Of a stretch of 64,000 bases of DNA, positions 8,177 to 17,164 are shown piece by piece (positions within the stretch are counted from its first letter, which is position 1; the number at the start of each line of letters is the position of its first letter). The notes beneath the pieces were generated by a model. The model saw only the letters and a program-made list of their open reading frames with translations. It ran no database searches and was not told the DNA's origin. A program made the position numbers and the translations under genes. Where the stretch lies: positions 1-64,000 of the forward strand of contig JACDOD010000004.1 in the NCBI GenBank assembly GCA_017656265.1. Reading direction: 5' to 3'. This DNA comes from Bacillaceae bacterium (GTDB lineage: Bacteria > Bacillota > Bacilli > Bacillales > Alkalibacillaceae).

Positions 8177-9127
8177 ATGAATGATCTGTTTCATAAAAAA
8201 GTCATATTCGTAGGAGGAAAAGGCGGAGTAGGTAAATCTACATCATCTGCTGCGTTAGCTCTTGCAGCAGCAAACGAAAAAAAGCGAACACTGCTTGTAT
8301 CTACTGATCCCGCCCACAATGTCGGTGATATTTTCCAAAAACAGGTTGGAGGGGATATTACCGAAATCACGAATGATTTATCTGCTCTTGAAATTGATTC
8401 AGAAAAGGAGACCAGCCAGTATTTGCAAACGGTGAAAAAAAATCTGAAGGGGCTGGTACGCTCTGATATGCTTGATGAGGTCAACCGTCAGATTGATACA
8501 GCTGGTTCATCACCGGGAGCATCTGAAGCTGCCCTATTTGACCGGCTGGTTTCCATTGTTCTGGAAGAGAAGAAAGATTTTGATTTAATCGTATTTGATA
8601 CAGCACCAACCGGACATACCATCCGCCTGCTGACCTTGCCTGAATTAATGGGAGTCTGGATAGACGGCATGCTGGAGCGGAGAAAAAAAAGAAACGAAAA
8701 TTATACCCAATTGATGAATGACGGTGACCCTGTAGAAGATCCAATTTATGAAGTATTGCAGGCGAGAAAAGAAAAGTTTGCAAAAGTACGGGAAATTTTA
8801 CTCGACCATAAACAAACGGGATATATCTTTGTGTTAATTCCGGAAAGACTTCCGATTATTGAAACGAAAAACGCGTTAAAAACAATGGATCAGCATCATC
8901 TGCATGTACATCATTTAATCGTGAATAAAATTTTGCCAGAGGAAGCAGACGGTGAATTTTTGGCAAAACGGCGAAAACTTGAACATCAGTATTTACAGGA
9001 AATCAGAGAAACGTTTGCTGACCGAACCTTAATGGAAGTTCCTCTATTCGAGGAAGATATAACAGATTTTGAAAAGTTACAAAAGTTTTCTGCTTATCTT
9101 ACAAAGCAGTTTAGGGGAGGCGAATAA
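8177..9127 (+). CDS. ArsA/Get3-family ATPase, single domain
   Basis: 316 aa. Deviant Walker A GGKGGVGKST at 13-22, switch I STDPAHN (42-48) and the family signature DTAPTGHTIRLL (141-152) identify an ArsA/Get3 ATPase of one nucleotide-binding domain, which should act as a homodimer. It contains no cysteine at all. It therefore has neither the arsenite-binding Cys of ArsA nor the zinc CxxC of Get3. No ArsB, ArsR or ArsD gene is nearby. The start at 8177 is chosen because GGAAAGGTG lies 7 nt upstream; an ATG at 8144 inside the previous gene has none. The substrate is unknown. Confidence 0.88.
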   Translation: MNDLFHKKVIFVGGKGGVGKSTSSAALALAAANEKKRTLLVSTDPAHNVGDIFQKQVGGDITEITNDLSALEIDSEKETSQYLQTVKKNLKGLVRSDMLDEVNRQIDTAGSSPGASEAALFDRLVSIVLEEKKDFDLIVFDTAPTGHTIRLLTLPELMGVWIDGMLERRKKRNENYTQLMNDGDPVEDPIYEVLQARKEKFAKVREILLDHKQTGYIFVLIPERLPIIETKNALKTMDQHHLHVHHLIVNKILPEEADGEFLAKRRKLEHQYLQEIRETFADRTLMEVPLFEEDITDFEKLQKFSAYLTKQFRGGE

Positions 9128-9129
9128 AG

Positions 9130-10125
9130 ATGAAAGCGATCGTACATCATGGTCCTAAGGGATTAGATGGCGTGAAATATACGGATATGAAGGAGCCTGA
9201 GCCAAAGGCAGGTGAAGTTAAAGTTCGTCTGAAGATGGCCGGGTTAAATCACCGTGACCTTCTCGTTCCGAATCGGAGAAATGAGGATGATCCTGCTGTT
9301 ATTTTAGGTTCAGATGGAGCCGGTGTGATTGAAGAACTGGGAGAAGGAGTAACCGATGTCCTTGTGGGAGACGAAGTAATGATAAACCCAGGGTTAAGAT
9401 GGAGAGAAAAGAGTGATGCTCCGCCAAAAGAATTCGAAATACTTGGTTTTCCGAGTCATGGTACATTTGCTGAGTCGGTTGTGGTTCCAGCAGAAAATGT
9501 TGTGAAGAAACCTGCCCAGTTTTCCTGGGAGGAAGCAGCTGTCCTGCCATTATCCGCATTGACAGCATACAGAGCATTATTTACAAGAGCAAAGGTAAAA
9601 AAAGGAGATACCGTATTTATTCCAGGTATCGGAAGCGGTGTTGCTACATACATGCTTCAATTTGCCAGAGCTGCTGGAGCAAGGGTCATTGTCACTTCAA
9701 GAAATGATGTAAAGCTGGAAAAGGCTGCAAAACTCGGAGCCGATGTGGTGGTTCATACGAATAGTGACTGGAATCAGGAACTGGCTAATGAAAAAGTAGA
9801 TATTGTCATTGAAAGTGTAGGGGCTGCCACGTTCAATCGATCCCTGAAGGTGCTGCGCCCGGGCGGAACCATTGTAACATTTGGCGCTTCCGCAGGAGAT
9901 ATGATTCAAATCAATATACGGGAATTTTTCTATGGACAATATAATTTATTTGGTTCAACTATGGGAAGTCAGGAAGAATTTGAAGAAATGGTTAAATTCG
10001 TTCAAAACCATAACATTAAGCCAGTTTTAGATAAGGTTTTTCCATTGTCAGAAGCATTAGAGGCGTTTCATTATATGGATGAAGCCGAACAATTTGGGAA
10101 GATTGCTTTTAAAATTAAAGAATAA
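9130..10125 (+). CDS. zinc-independent MDR oxidoreductase (quinone oxidoreductase / YogA-like)
   Basis: 331 aa medium-chain dehydrogenase/reductase with an N-terminal GroES-like domain (about 1-120) and a nucleotide-binding Rossmann domain (about 120-260; FIPGIGSGVAT). It has no cysteine, so both the catalytic zinc Cys and the four structural-zinc Cys of alcohol dehydrogenases are missing. The GLNHRDLL segment sits where a zinc ligand would be. It therefore resembles NADPH:quinone reductase-like members. It begins 2 nt after the ATPase stop codon, in a tight operon, which suggests a redox step linked to that cassette. Confidence 0.88.
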   Translation: MKAIVHHGPKGLDGVKYTDMKEPEPKAGEVKVRLKMAGLNHRDLLVPNRRNEDDPAVILGSDGAGVIEELGEGVTDVLVGDEVMINPGLRWREKSDAPPKEFEILGFPSHGTFAESVVVPAENVVKKPAQFSWEEAAVLPLSALTAYRALFTRAKVKKGDTVFIPGIGSGVATYMLQFARAAGARVIVTSRNDVKLEKAAKLGADVVVHTNSDWNQELANEKVDIVIESVGAATFNRSLKVLRPGGTIVTFGASAGDMIQINIREFFYGQYNLFGSTMGSQEEFEEMVKFVQNHNIKPVLDKVFPLSEALEAFHYMDEAEQFGKIAFKIKE

Positions 10126-10133
10126 GCTGCATT

Positions 10134-10229
10134 GAGGCTGGGGCAAAAAATGAACGGTGGAACTAATTCATGGAATATTGAAGATAGTTTGGAAATCACA
10201 TTGCCGTTTGCTGTTTTTTCCCAGTCTCA
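10134..10229 (+). repeat. composite intergenic repeat, copy R3 (core lost)
   Basis: Left end GAGGCTGGGGCAAAAAATGAACGGTGGAA and right end TTTTTTCCCAGTCTCA are clear, but the ATATCCGAACT core between them is gone. It begins 9 nt after the stop codon of the oxidoreductase gene. Confidence 0.8.
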
Positions 10230-10368
10230 TCTATTTTGTCAAAATGCATCCCTTTCCTGGAAGATAAATTTGCGTGAAGGTCAACACTGCAGTCATTTCT
10301 CTGTTGCTGTTCAGCTTATTTGATGGTATTTTTGACATGATACCTATCAGAAATAAAGGGAGATGTCT

Positions 10369-11553
10369 ATGAGGAAGCATTCACTGAAACATTACATCGA
10401 AATATTAGCCGTTGCCACTCGTTTAGGCTTAACTTCATTTGGCGGTCCAGTGGCTCATCTAGGGTTTTTTCAGGATGAGTATGTGAAGCGGAGAAAATGG
10501 CTGAACGATCGCACATATGCTGATTTAATTGCGTTGTGCCAGTTTCTTCCTGGACCGGCAAGCAGTCAGGTCGGAATATCCATAGGGATGGTACGAGGCG
10601 GATTATTAGGTGGAATTTTAGCCTGGGTTGGATTTACCCTGCCATCTGTTATTGCTTTAATGCTGTTTGCCTACTTCGTTTTACAGGCTGATTTAGGGGC
10701 TTCAGGATGGTTTCAGGGCCTAAAACTGGTTGCAGTAGCCGTTGTGGCTCATGCCGTTTTAAATATGGGAAAGAAGCTTACTCCAGATCTGCCCCGAATC
10801 TTTATCGCGATTGCTGCTGCGGTGATTATCTTATTTTCCCAATCTGCCATCATTCAGATTGGTGTTATTTTACTTGCCGGATTGACCGGGTTTGTCCTGT
10901 TCAGAAACATGAATCTTCCTGATGGCAACGACATTCATCTGACTTTAAAAAAGCGGACCGGCTTCATTTCTTTATTGCTGTTTTTTGGTTTGCTGGCTGT
11001 ACTTCCGATGATGAATCGCCTATTTCCAGGGGTTTATTTGCAGCTGGTGGATACGTTTTTCCGTGTTGGTTCCATTGTTTTTGGAGGCGGCCATGTTGTT
11101 TTGCCATTACTGGAGAAAGAAGTAGTTCCAAATGGTCTCATCAGTGAAGAACTGTTTCTGGCCGGGTATGGTGCAGCACAGGCTGTTCCTGGTCCACTGT
11201 TTACGTTCTCCAGCTATTTAGGTACGGTCATTTCTGGTGTAAGCGGCGGAATCACTGCTGTAATGGCCATGTTCTTGCCGTCATTTCTATTATTGATGGG
11301 AGTGCTGCCATTCTGGAATGCCATCCGGACGAAAAAATCAATTCGGGCAGCACTCACAGGCGTTAATGCTGCAGTTGTAGGGTTGCTGACAGCTGCTTTA
11401 TATGATCCAATCTGGACCAGTGCTGTACATTCCGCGAAAGATTTTGCTGTGATCTTAATATCATTTTCAATGTTATATTTCTGGAAAAAGCCCGCATGGT
11501 TTGTTGTGATTGTGACAGTTTTGCTGAATATGCTCCTGGAGCATTTTGTATAA
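10369..11553 (+). CDS. chrA: chromate transporter, long-chain CHR family
   Basis: About 394 aa, the two-domain (long) form of the CHR family. The first CHR domain shows TSFGGPVAHLGFFQDEYV, then LCQFLPGPASSQ. The second repeats the pattern with VFGGGHVVLPLLEKEVV and AAQAVPGPLFTF. It is an integral membrane protein with hydrophobic segments throughout and would export chromate; some family members have other or unknown anions. The ATG at 10369 is preferred over the one at 10363 because GGGAG is 6 nt away from the former and abuts the latter. It stands alone between repeat R3 and a small ORF. Confidence 0.9.
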   Translation: MRKHSLKHYIEILAVATRLGLTSFGGPVAHLGFFQDEYVKRRKWLNDRTYADLIALCQFLPGPASSQVGISIGMVRGGLLGGILAWVGFTLPSVIALMLFAYFVLQADLGASGWFQGLKLVAVAVVAHAVLNMGKKLTPDLPRIFIAIAAAVIILFSQSAIIQIGVILLAGLTGFVLFRNMNLPDGNDIHLTLKKRTGFISLLLFFGLLAVLPMMNRLFPGVYLQLVDTFFRVGSIVFGGGHVVLPLLEKEVVPNGLISEELFLAGYGAAQAVPGPLFTFSSYLGTVISGVSGGITAVMAMFLPSFLLLMGVLPFWNAIRTKKSIRAALTGVNAAVVGLLTAALYDPIWTSAVHSAKDFAVILISFSMLYFWKKPAWFVVIVTVLLNMLLEHFV

Positions 11554-11622
11554 TGCCCCTTGAGGTGTCCGCTTAAATTTGCTAAAATTAAAGAAGAAAA
11601 CGTTTACATCCTTGGAGTGTTG

Positions 11623-11763
11623 GTGGAGATGGGAACAGATCATAAGGAATGCAGGGTACATTCATCATTGACAGAATGGAAAAAAGAAAAAAAGAATTAT
11701 GGAATCATGAATTTTTCCTTCCTGTTTGTAGGGATTATTTTTATGATTTTCATTCTATTGTAA
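11623..11763 (+). CDS. small single-pass membrane protein (~46 aa)
   Basis: A short frame with a charged N-terminal half (SSLTEWKKEKKNYG) and a hydrophobic C-terminal helix (FSFLFVGIIFMIFILL), consistent with a tail-anchored peptide. The GTG at 11623 follows TTGGAG by 5 nt; an ATG at 11629 is an alternative. A strong terminator stands 22 nt behind the stop codon, which supports transcription. Family not recognised. It could be fortuitous. Confidence 0.45.
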   Translation: MEMGTDHKECRVHSSLTEWKKEKKNYGIMNFSFLFVGIIFMIFILL

Positions 11764-11784
11764 AATTGAAAAGAATTTGTTCAT

Positions 11785-11816
11785 ACTGCTTTCAATAAAG
11801 CAGTTTTTTTATTTTT
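11785..11816 (+). terminator. rho-independent terminator
   Basis: ACTGCTTT-CAAT-AAAGCAGT followed by a run of T residues; closes the chrA/small ORF transcript before the next gene. Confidence 0.85.
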
Positions 11817-11836
11817 AAACATGGAGGACAATTGTT

Positions 11837-12649
11837 ATGAGATTAGTATCCATCTGTCCCAGCAATACAGAAATGCTGGAATATTTAGGATTAGCAGATG
11901 CTCTTGTGGGAGTAGATGATTATTCGGATTGGCCCGATAAAATAAGTGACCTCCCAAGATTGGGGCCCGATTTAAGTATTGATGTGGACCAGGTAGAACA
12001 GTTAAACCCTGATTTAGTGCTAGCTTCATTAAGTGTTCCTGGAATGGAGAAAAATGTGGAGGAATTGCAAAAAAGGGGAATCCCACATATCGTGTTAAAT
12101 CCCCAATCTTTAGAAGATATAGCCAGAGATTTAATAACCATAGGCCAGCATACCGGCAGAGAAGCAGAAGCCCAAAAGGCCTATGAAAAATATCTGAACC
12201 TGCTGCAAACTTATAAAAATATCAGTCAAACTATACAGCATAAGCCATCCCTGTACTGGGAATGGTGGCCCAGGCCAGTATTTACTCCCGGGAAAACGAA
12301 CTGGCTTACTGAGGTCAGTCAACTGGCAGGGGGAGAAAATGTTTTTGCCTCAGAAGAAACTGCAAATGTACAAACATCCTGGGACGATGTATTAGCAAGA
12401 AACCCGGATTATATTTGCATGGTCTGGGTAGGAGTAAAGACAGAAAAAATGAGACCTGAACTTGTGAAGAAACGTCCGGGATGGGAAGAAGTAGAAGCGA
12501 TTAAGAGGGATCAAATATTGTTGCTGGAGGAATCTTTGTATTGCCGTCCATCTCCAAGGGTACTGCAAGGACTGCAAAAGCTCGCTTTTATTTTACATCC
12601 AGAACTCTTTCCACCATACAAAGGAACGGATCCCCTATTACATGGTTAG
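11837..12649 (+). CDS. cobalamin-binding (BtuF-like) protein without signal peptide
   Basis: 270 aa periplasmic-binding-protein fold of the BtuF/TroA class: N-terminal RLVSICPSNTEMLEYLGL, then LVGVDDYSDWP, PDLSIDVDQVEQLNPDLVLAS. The WEWWPRPVFTPG segment is typical of the cobalamin-binding subfamily. There is no signal peptide or lipobox, so the protein should stay in the cytoplasm, unlike classical BtuF; many Gram-positive relatives share this. No BtuC/BtuD genes adjoin it and no cobalamin riboswitch is visible upstream. Substrate is inferred from family only. Confidence 0.8.
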   Translation: MRLVSICPSNTEMLEYLGLADALVGVDDYSDWPDKISDLPRLGPDLSIDVDQVEQLNPDLVLASLSVPGMEKNVEELQKRGIPHIVLNPQSLEDIARDLITIGQHTGREAEAQKAYEKYLNLLQTYKNISQTIQHKPSLYWEWWPRPVFTPGKTNWLTEVSQLAGGENVFASEETANVQTSWDDVLARNPDYICMVWVGVKTEKMRPELVKKRPGWEEVEAIKRDQILLLEESLYCRPSPRVLQGLQKLAFILHPELFPPYKGTDPLLHG

Positions 12650-12687
12650 GATGCTCGAACATAAAATAACGATTAAAGAGTGAAAAT

Positions 12688-12889
12688 GAGGCTGGGACAA
12701 AAAAGAAATGGACGGCGGAAAAGACGAATAATTTTTCTAAAAATTTACGTAGTACTTCTCTCAATTGAAATAGGCTCAAATGCTATACTTTTTTATCTTT
12801 CATAGTCAACATATCCGAACTTATTCATGTGATGATTGAATATAGTTCGGATATTTCATTTTCTTATAAAGTTTTGTCCGAGACTCATT
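12688..12889 (+). repeat. composite intergenic repeat, copy R4
   Basis: Left end GAGGCTGGGACAAAA (12688-12702), a GGACGGCGGAAAAGACGAA segment, core ATATCCGAACT (12811-12821) / AGTTCGGATAT (12844-12854) followed by T residues, and right end TTTTGTCCGAGACTC (12872-12886). It lies 39 nt after the BtuF-like gene. Confidence 0.88.
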
Positions 12890-13073
12890 CTTCTTTTTCT
12901 TTATTTCGACAAAAGGGAAAATTCCTATGAAAAACTGTTGTATTTCTGTAGTCAGAATATTTGATTTATGTAAAAAAGTTTAAATTTGTTACTATTTCCA
13001 TTTTTCGCATGATTGCTGTGTTATACTATAAACGTTCATTCAAGAAAAAATATCCTATACAGGAGGATCATGT

Positions 13074-15410
13074 ATGAAAAATTGTTTTCTGACATACAAA
13101 GTTCGGAACTCGTTAGCTATTCTTGTCCTCAGTCTAGCTTTATTACTATCTTCACCAGGACTCATGCTGGCAGCAGAAGATGAAGATATTGTACAATTGC
13201 GTCTTTTAGAAACAACGGATATTCATACAAATCTAGTAAACTATGATTATTATCAGGATAAGCCAACCGATGCTTTCGGACTTATCAAAACAGCTCAACT
13301 AATAAAAGAGGCAAGACAGGAAGTAGACAATTCCTTATTGTTTGATAATGGTGACTTGATCCAGGGGTCCCCGCTCGGCCATTACGTGGCAAAAGTAGAC
13401 ACTTTAGAGTCTGGTGAGACCCATCCAGTTTATAAAGTTATGAACGAACTGAAATATGATGCAGGGAACATTGGAAATCACGAATTCAACTATGGACTGG
13501 ATTTCTTACATACCAGCCTGGAAGGTTCTGCTTTTCCCTATGTGAATGCGAATGTTTATGTTGATGACGGTGATGATGATCCTTCAAACGATCAGAACAT
13601 GTATGACCCATATGTCATTTTGAAACGTACAGTAGTTGACGGAGACGGTGAAGAACACGAAATCAATGTGGGAGTTATCGGATTTACTCCGCCGCAAATT
13701 ATGCAGTGGGATAAAGCAAACCTGGAAGGTAAAGTGATTGCAAAAGATATTGTAGAAACAGCAGAAAAGTTTATTCCGGAAATGAAAGAAGAAGGTGCAG
13801 ATATCATCGTTGCCATTCCACACTCAGGTATCGGATCAATGGAACGAGGTGAAATGGAAGAAAATGCAACTTATGATTTGTCTAAAGTAGAAGGAATTCA
13901 TGCAATCTTATTTGGACACTCACATAGTGTATTCCCTTCAGACAGTTATGCCGGCATTGAAGGAGCCGATATTGAAAAAGGTACATTGAACGGTGTTCCG
14001 TCAGTCATGCCGGGATATTGGGGCAGCCATTTAGGAATCATTGATCTGACATTGCAGCTGACAGATGGAAAGTGGGAAGTTGTTGATGGAAAGTCTGAAG
14101 TGCGGGGCATTACAGATGAGGAAGGAAACCCTGTAGTAGAAGCGGATCAGGAACTATATGAACTGATTGAAGAAGATCATCTGGCTACCATCGATTATGT
14201 TCGGGGACCTGTTGGTAAGACAACCGCTCCAATCAACAGCTATTTTGCCCAGGTTCTTGATGATCCATCCATTCAAATCGTCACCAATGCCCAAAAATGG
14301 TATGTGGAAAATTACATTCAAGGAACAGAATATGATGGGATTCCGGTATTATCAGCAGGTGCCCCATTTAAAGCGGGTACCAGGGGAAATCCGGATTATT
14401 ATACTGACATTCCTGCCGGCGAAATTGCCATTAAGAACGTAGCTGATTTATATTTATATCCAAATACTGTTCAGGCTGTTCTAGTAAACGGTTCTGAACT
14501 GCGTGAATGGCTGGAGATGTCTGCAGGACAGTTTAATACAATTGATCCGAATAAATCAGAGGAACAGTCATTAGTTAATATGAATTTCCGTTCCTACAAC
14601 TACGATGTGATTGACGGTGTGGAATACCAGATTGATGTAACCCAGCCACCCCGATATGATGCTGAAGGTAATTTGGTCAATCCAGATTCTCATCGAATTG
14701 TGAACCTTATGTATAAAGGAGAAACTGTAACTGAGGATCATCAATTTATCGTAGCTACCAATAACTACCGTGCCAGTGGTGGAGGACACTTCCCTGGATT
14801 TGGTGATTCCATTGAAGTCGTTGTAGAATCTCCGGATGAAAACCGCCAGGCGATTATCAATTACATTCGTGAAAATGGAACCATTAATCCTTCAGCAGAT
14901 ATGAACTGGTCCTTTAAGCCAATCGCTGGTGATGTAAATATTACCTTTGAATCTTCACCGAAAGCTAAAAAATACGCTGAGAATATGGGAAATATTGAAT
15001 TTGTTGATACGCTGGATAACGGATTCGCAAAATACTCCATTGACCTGTCTAAGACAACCGATCAAGCTGATGAACAAAACGATATAGAGCCATTTAGCAA
15101 TGATTATGTATATGTTGTAAAAGCAGGAGACACGCTTGGACAGATCGGAATGAAATACGGAGTCAACTGGGAAGTTATTCAGGAATATAACAGCATTTCA
15201 GACGTAAGAAAATTAATGCCTGGACAGAAAATCTATATTCCTGTTCCTGAAGGGGGAGAGGATTACGCCATTCATCTTGTAAAAGAAGGGGATACACTGG
15301 GCAAAATTGCTGCTGAATACGGTCATGACTGGGAATCCCTTGCTGAGTATAATGAACTGGCGAATCCACACTTCATTGTTATTGGTCAGGAAATAAAAAT
15401 TCCAAAATAA
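13074..15410 (+). CDS. secreted 5'-nucleotidase / 2',3'-cyclic phosphodiesterase family protein with two LysM domains
   Basis: 778 aa. A signal peptide occupies about residues 1-33. The metallophosphatase domain follows with its motifs in order: TTDIHTN, NGDLIQGSP, GNHEFNYG, IPHSG and FGHSHSVF. The 5'-nucleotidase C-terminal (substrate-specificity) domain covers about 370-600. Two LysM repeats finish the protein (about 680-724 and 732-777: VVKAGDTLGQI, LVKEGDTLGKI), which should hold it on peptidoglycan. It resembles YfkN/CpdB-type enzymes, which recover phosphate and nucleosides from extracellular nucleotides. Single-gene transcript, with AGGAGGATC before the ATG and a terminator behind. Confidence 0.9.
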   Translation: MKNCFLTYKVRNSLAILVLSLALLLSSPGLMLAAEDEDIVQLRLLETTDIHTNLVNYDYYQDKPTDAFGLIKTAQLIKEARQEVDNSLLFDNGDLIQGSPLGHYVAKVDTLESGETHPVYKVMNELKYDAGNIGNHEFNYGLDFLHTSLEGSAFPYVNANVYVDDGDDDPSNDQNMYDPYVILKRTVVDGDGEEHEINVGVIGFTPPQIMQWDKANLEGKVIAKDIVETAEKFIPEMKEEGADIIVAIPHSGIGSMERGEMEENATYDLSKVEGIHAILFGHSHSVFPSDSYAGIEGADIEKGTLNGVPSVMPGYWGSHLGIIDLTLQLTDGKWEVVDGKSEVRGITDEEGNPVVEADQELYELIEEDHLATIDYVRGPVGKTTAPINSYFAQVLDDPSIQIVTNAQKWYVENYIQGTEYDGIPVLSAGAPFKAGTRGNPDYYTDIPAGEIAIKNVADLYLYPNTVQAVLVNGSELREWLEMSAGQFNTIDPNKSEEQSLVNMNFRSYNYDVIDGVEYQIDVTQPPRYDAEGNLVNPDSHRIVNLMYKGETVTEDHQFIVATNNYRASGGGHFPGFGDSIEVVVESPDENRQAIINYIRENGTINPSADMNWSFKPIAGDVNITFESSPKAKKYAENMGNIEFVDTLDNGFAKYSIDLSKTTDQADEQNDIEPFSNDYVYVVKAGDTLGQIGMKYGVNWEVIQEYNSISDVRKLMPGQKIYIPVPEGGEDYAIHLVKEGDTLGKIAAEYGHDWESLAEYNELANPHFIVIGQEIKIPK

Positions 15411-15442
15411 TCGTTCATTCTTCATTGTGAACTGTAAAAGCT

Positions 15443-15486
15443 GCTCCTGAATGGAATTCATTGCATTCAGGAGCTAATTTTTTTAC
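15443..15486 (+). terminator. rho-independent terminator after the LysM nucleotidase
   Basis: GCTCCTGAATG and CATTCAGGAGC pair over 11 bp, followed by TAATTTTTTTA. Confidence 0.9.
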
Positions 15487-15575
15487 AAAAAATAGTCCAT
15501 TCAAATGACTTTTATTGTATCTGAAAATCATATATAATATTATGAAATTTCATAAAAGTATGGGAAGGGATCAAC

Positions 15576-16313
15576 ATGGAAGCAAAAACATTGGAAGAGA
15601 ACTGCACGACTGCATCGAAATTGGCCTTGATACGTGACGGCGCCATCGCTGGTTTTCCTATTTTTTTAGGGTATCTTCCCATCGCTATTACATATGGTGT
15701 TCTGGCCTCCCAGGCTGGATTATCCATTTCGGAATTAACATTAATGAGTGTTTTAGTGTTTGCAGGGGCCGCACAGTTTATGGGAGCACAAATGATTATG
15801 GCAGGATCAGGGCTGCTGGAGATTGTCGTAGCAACTTTTGTTTTGAATTTCCGGCATTTTGTGATGAGTTTATCATTTATGAATCGGTTAAAGCCATTAT
15901 CGTTCAAATCAAAATTTGCTCTGTCTTTTGGATTGACGGATGAAACGTTTACGGTTTCATCTCTTCACCCGAATGAAGCCAGGATGCCCCATGGTGCTCT
16001 TTTTTATGCGTCTTTAATCCTTGTCTCTTACTTTTCATGGGTAGGAGGCTCTTTTCTGGGGGGGATGCTGGGAGAAATTATCCCTGACCGTTTAAGTCAG
16101 AGCATGGGTATTGCTTTATATGCCATGTTTATTGGGCTTCTTGTTCCATCGGTGAAGAAGGAATGGCGAATTGGTCTTATTGCCGTTGTAAGCATGCTTA
16201 TTAACTATTTATTCATGATCAATGGCGTCAGTGATGGCTGGGCTATTGTCATCGCAACGGTACTTGCATCCTTTTTAGGTGTGTTTTTTCTTAAGGAGGC
16301 TGAAGATGAATGA
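15576..16313 (+). CDS. azlC: AzlC-family branched-chain amino acid exporter, large subunit
   Basis: 245 aa membrane protein with the AzlC signature near the N-terminus (PIFLGYLPIAITYGVLASQAG) and LNFRHFVMSLS. AzlC and AzlD together export branched-chain amino acids or their analogues. Ribosome binding site AAGGGATC is 5 nt before the ATG. The gene ends in TGA overlapping the azlD start by 4 nt, so the two are translationally coupled. No azlB-type repressor gene is beside them. Confidence 0.92.
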   Translation: MEAKTLEENCTTASKLALIRDGAIAGFPIFLGYLPIAITYGVLASQAGLSISELTLMSVLVFAGAAQFMGAQMIMAGSGLLEIVVATFVLNFRHFVMSLSFMNRLKPLSFKSKFALSFGLTDETFTVSSLHPNEARMPHGALFYASLILVSYFSWVGGSFLGGMLGEIIPDRLSQSMGIALYAMFIGLLVPSVKKEWRIGLIAVVSMLINYLFMINGVSDGWAIVIATVLASFLGVFFLKEAEDE

Positions 16314-16639
16314 TACTGGCAATTATTGTTGGAATGTCAATCGTAACGATTGTACCTAGATTTATCCCTGCTTTTATTGTTGGCAAAGTAAAATTTCCCA
16401 ATTGGATGAACCGCTGGCTGAATGCTGTGCCTTACGCCGCTTTAGGAGCGTTAATATTTCCGGGAATTATGAATGTCATTCCTGAACGTCCATGGCTGGG
16501 TATATTAGGAGGCGCAGCAGCAATTCTTATCTCATTTTTCGGAGTAAATGTAATATTTGCCGTTATTGGAGCTATTGTGACTGTATATCTATTAAATACT
16601 TATAATGTCCTGGATTTATTTCAATTTTTAGGTGTTTAA
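16310..16639 (+). CDS. azlD: AzlD-family small subunit
   Basis: 109 aa, at the usual AzlD length, with three or four hydrophobic helices and the family's early IVTIVPRFIPAF segment. It overlaps azlC by 4 nt (ATGA) and has a GGAGGCTG site within the end of azlC, typical of translational coupling. It is the obligate partner of AzlC in the exporter. Confidence 0.92.
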   Translation: MILAIIVGMSIVTIVPRFIPAFIVGKVKFPNWMNRWLNAVPYAALGALIFPGIMNVIPERPWLGILGGAAAILISFFGVNVIFAVIGAIVTVYLLNTYNVLDLFQFLGV

Positions 16640-16699
16640 ATCACTTCTATCCGTTCTCTGCATAGTTTATATAGAAGGATTTTATAAAGGAGAATGGAT

Positions 16700-17104
16700 A
16701 TGAACTATAGACAGGTGACTCCGGATCAGTTTAATCCGATGTTTTATGATATTTTTGATATGTTTCAGCCTAATGTTCCTCCGCCTCCAGCAGGGGGTCC
16801 TTCGGGTAATGTCCCCCCATTTGGAGCAGGGACACTGCCGGAAAATTTGCCGCCCCCACCTGCACAGTTCCCAGAGTTCACAGGAGCAGGAGGGCCTGCC
16901 GTACAGGCGGTTGACCCAGGCTCCTTCTATGGCTGCTTATATCGCTTAACCTATGTTAGGCTAGAAAATGGAAGGAGATTCTGGTTTTACCCTGTTTATA
17001 TCGGAAGGCGTTCTGTAGCTGGATACAGATGGCTGAGAAGACAAAGACGATGGACGTATACCGGATTTGATACCCGTCAGGTACTGAGTTTTCAGTGCAG
17101 GTAA
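16700..17104 (+). CDS. proline-rich protein with basic-aromatic C-terminal domain, unknown
   Basis: About 134 aa in two parts. Residues 1-75 are rich in Pro, Gly and Phe (NVPPPPAGGP, LPPPPAQFPEF) and likely disordered. Residues 76-134 are compact and rich in Arg, Tyr and Trp, with two Cys near the ends (FYGCLYRL ... LSFQCR) that could form a disulfide. No signal peptide. Start: AAGGAG is 7 nt before the ATG at 16700 and only 1 nt before that at 16694. The make-up recalls spore-coat or surface proteins of Bacillus, but I do not recognise the family. Confidence 0.65.
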   Translation: MNYRQVTPDQFNPMFYDIFDMFQPNVPPPPAGGPSGNVPPFGAGTLPENLPPPPAQFPEFTGAGGPAVQAVDPGSFYGCLYRLTYVRLENGRRFWFYPVYIGRRSVAGYRWLRRQRRWTYTGFDTRQVLSFQCR

Positions 17105-17110
17105 AAATGA

Positions 17111-17140
17111 CTGGCTGCTGTTCTGTATGACAGCAGCCAG
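17111..17140 (+). other. perfect 11-bp hairpin without T tail
   Basis: CTGGCTGCTGT pairs perfectly with ACAGCAGCCAG around an 8-nt loop, right after the stop of the proline-rich gene and 24 nt before the next start. The 3' side has no T run, so it may be a weak terminator, a processing site or a transcript stabiliser. Confidence 0.6.
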
Positions 17141-17164
17141 AGTCCCACTAAAGGAGGATGTGCT

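Noticed and set aside
10132-10323. 63-codon open frame after the MDR oxidoreductase gene
   Set aside because: It starts inside repeat R3, translates the repeat and has no binding site.
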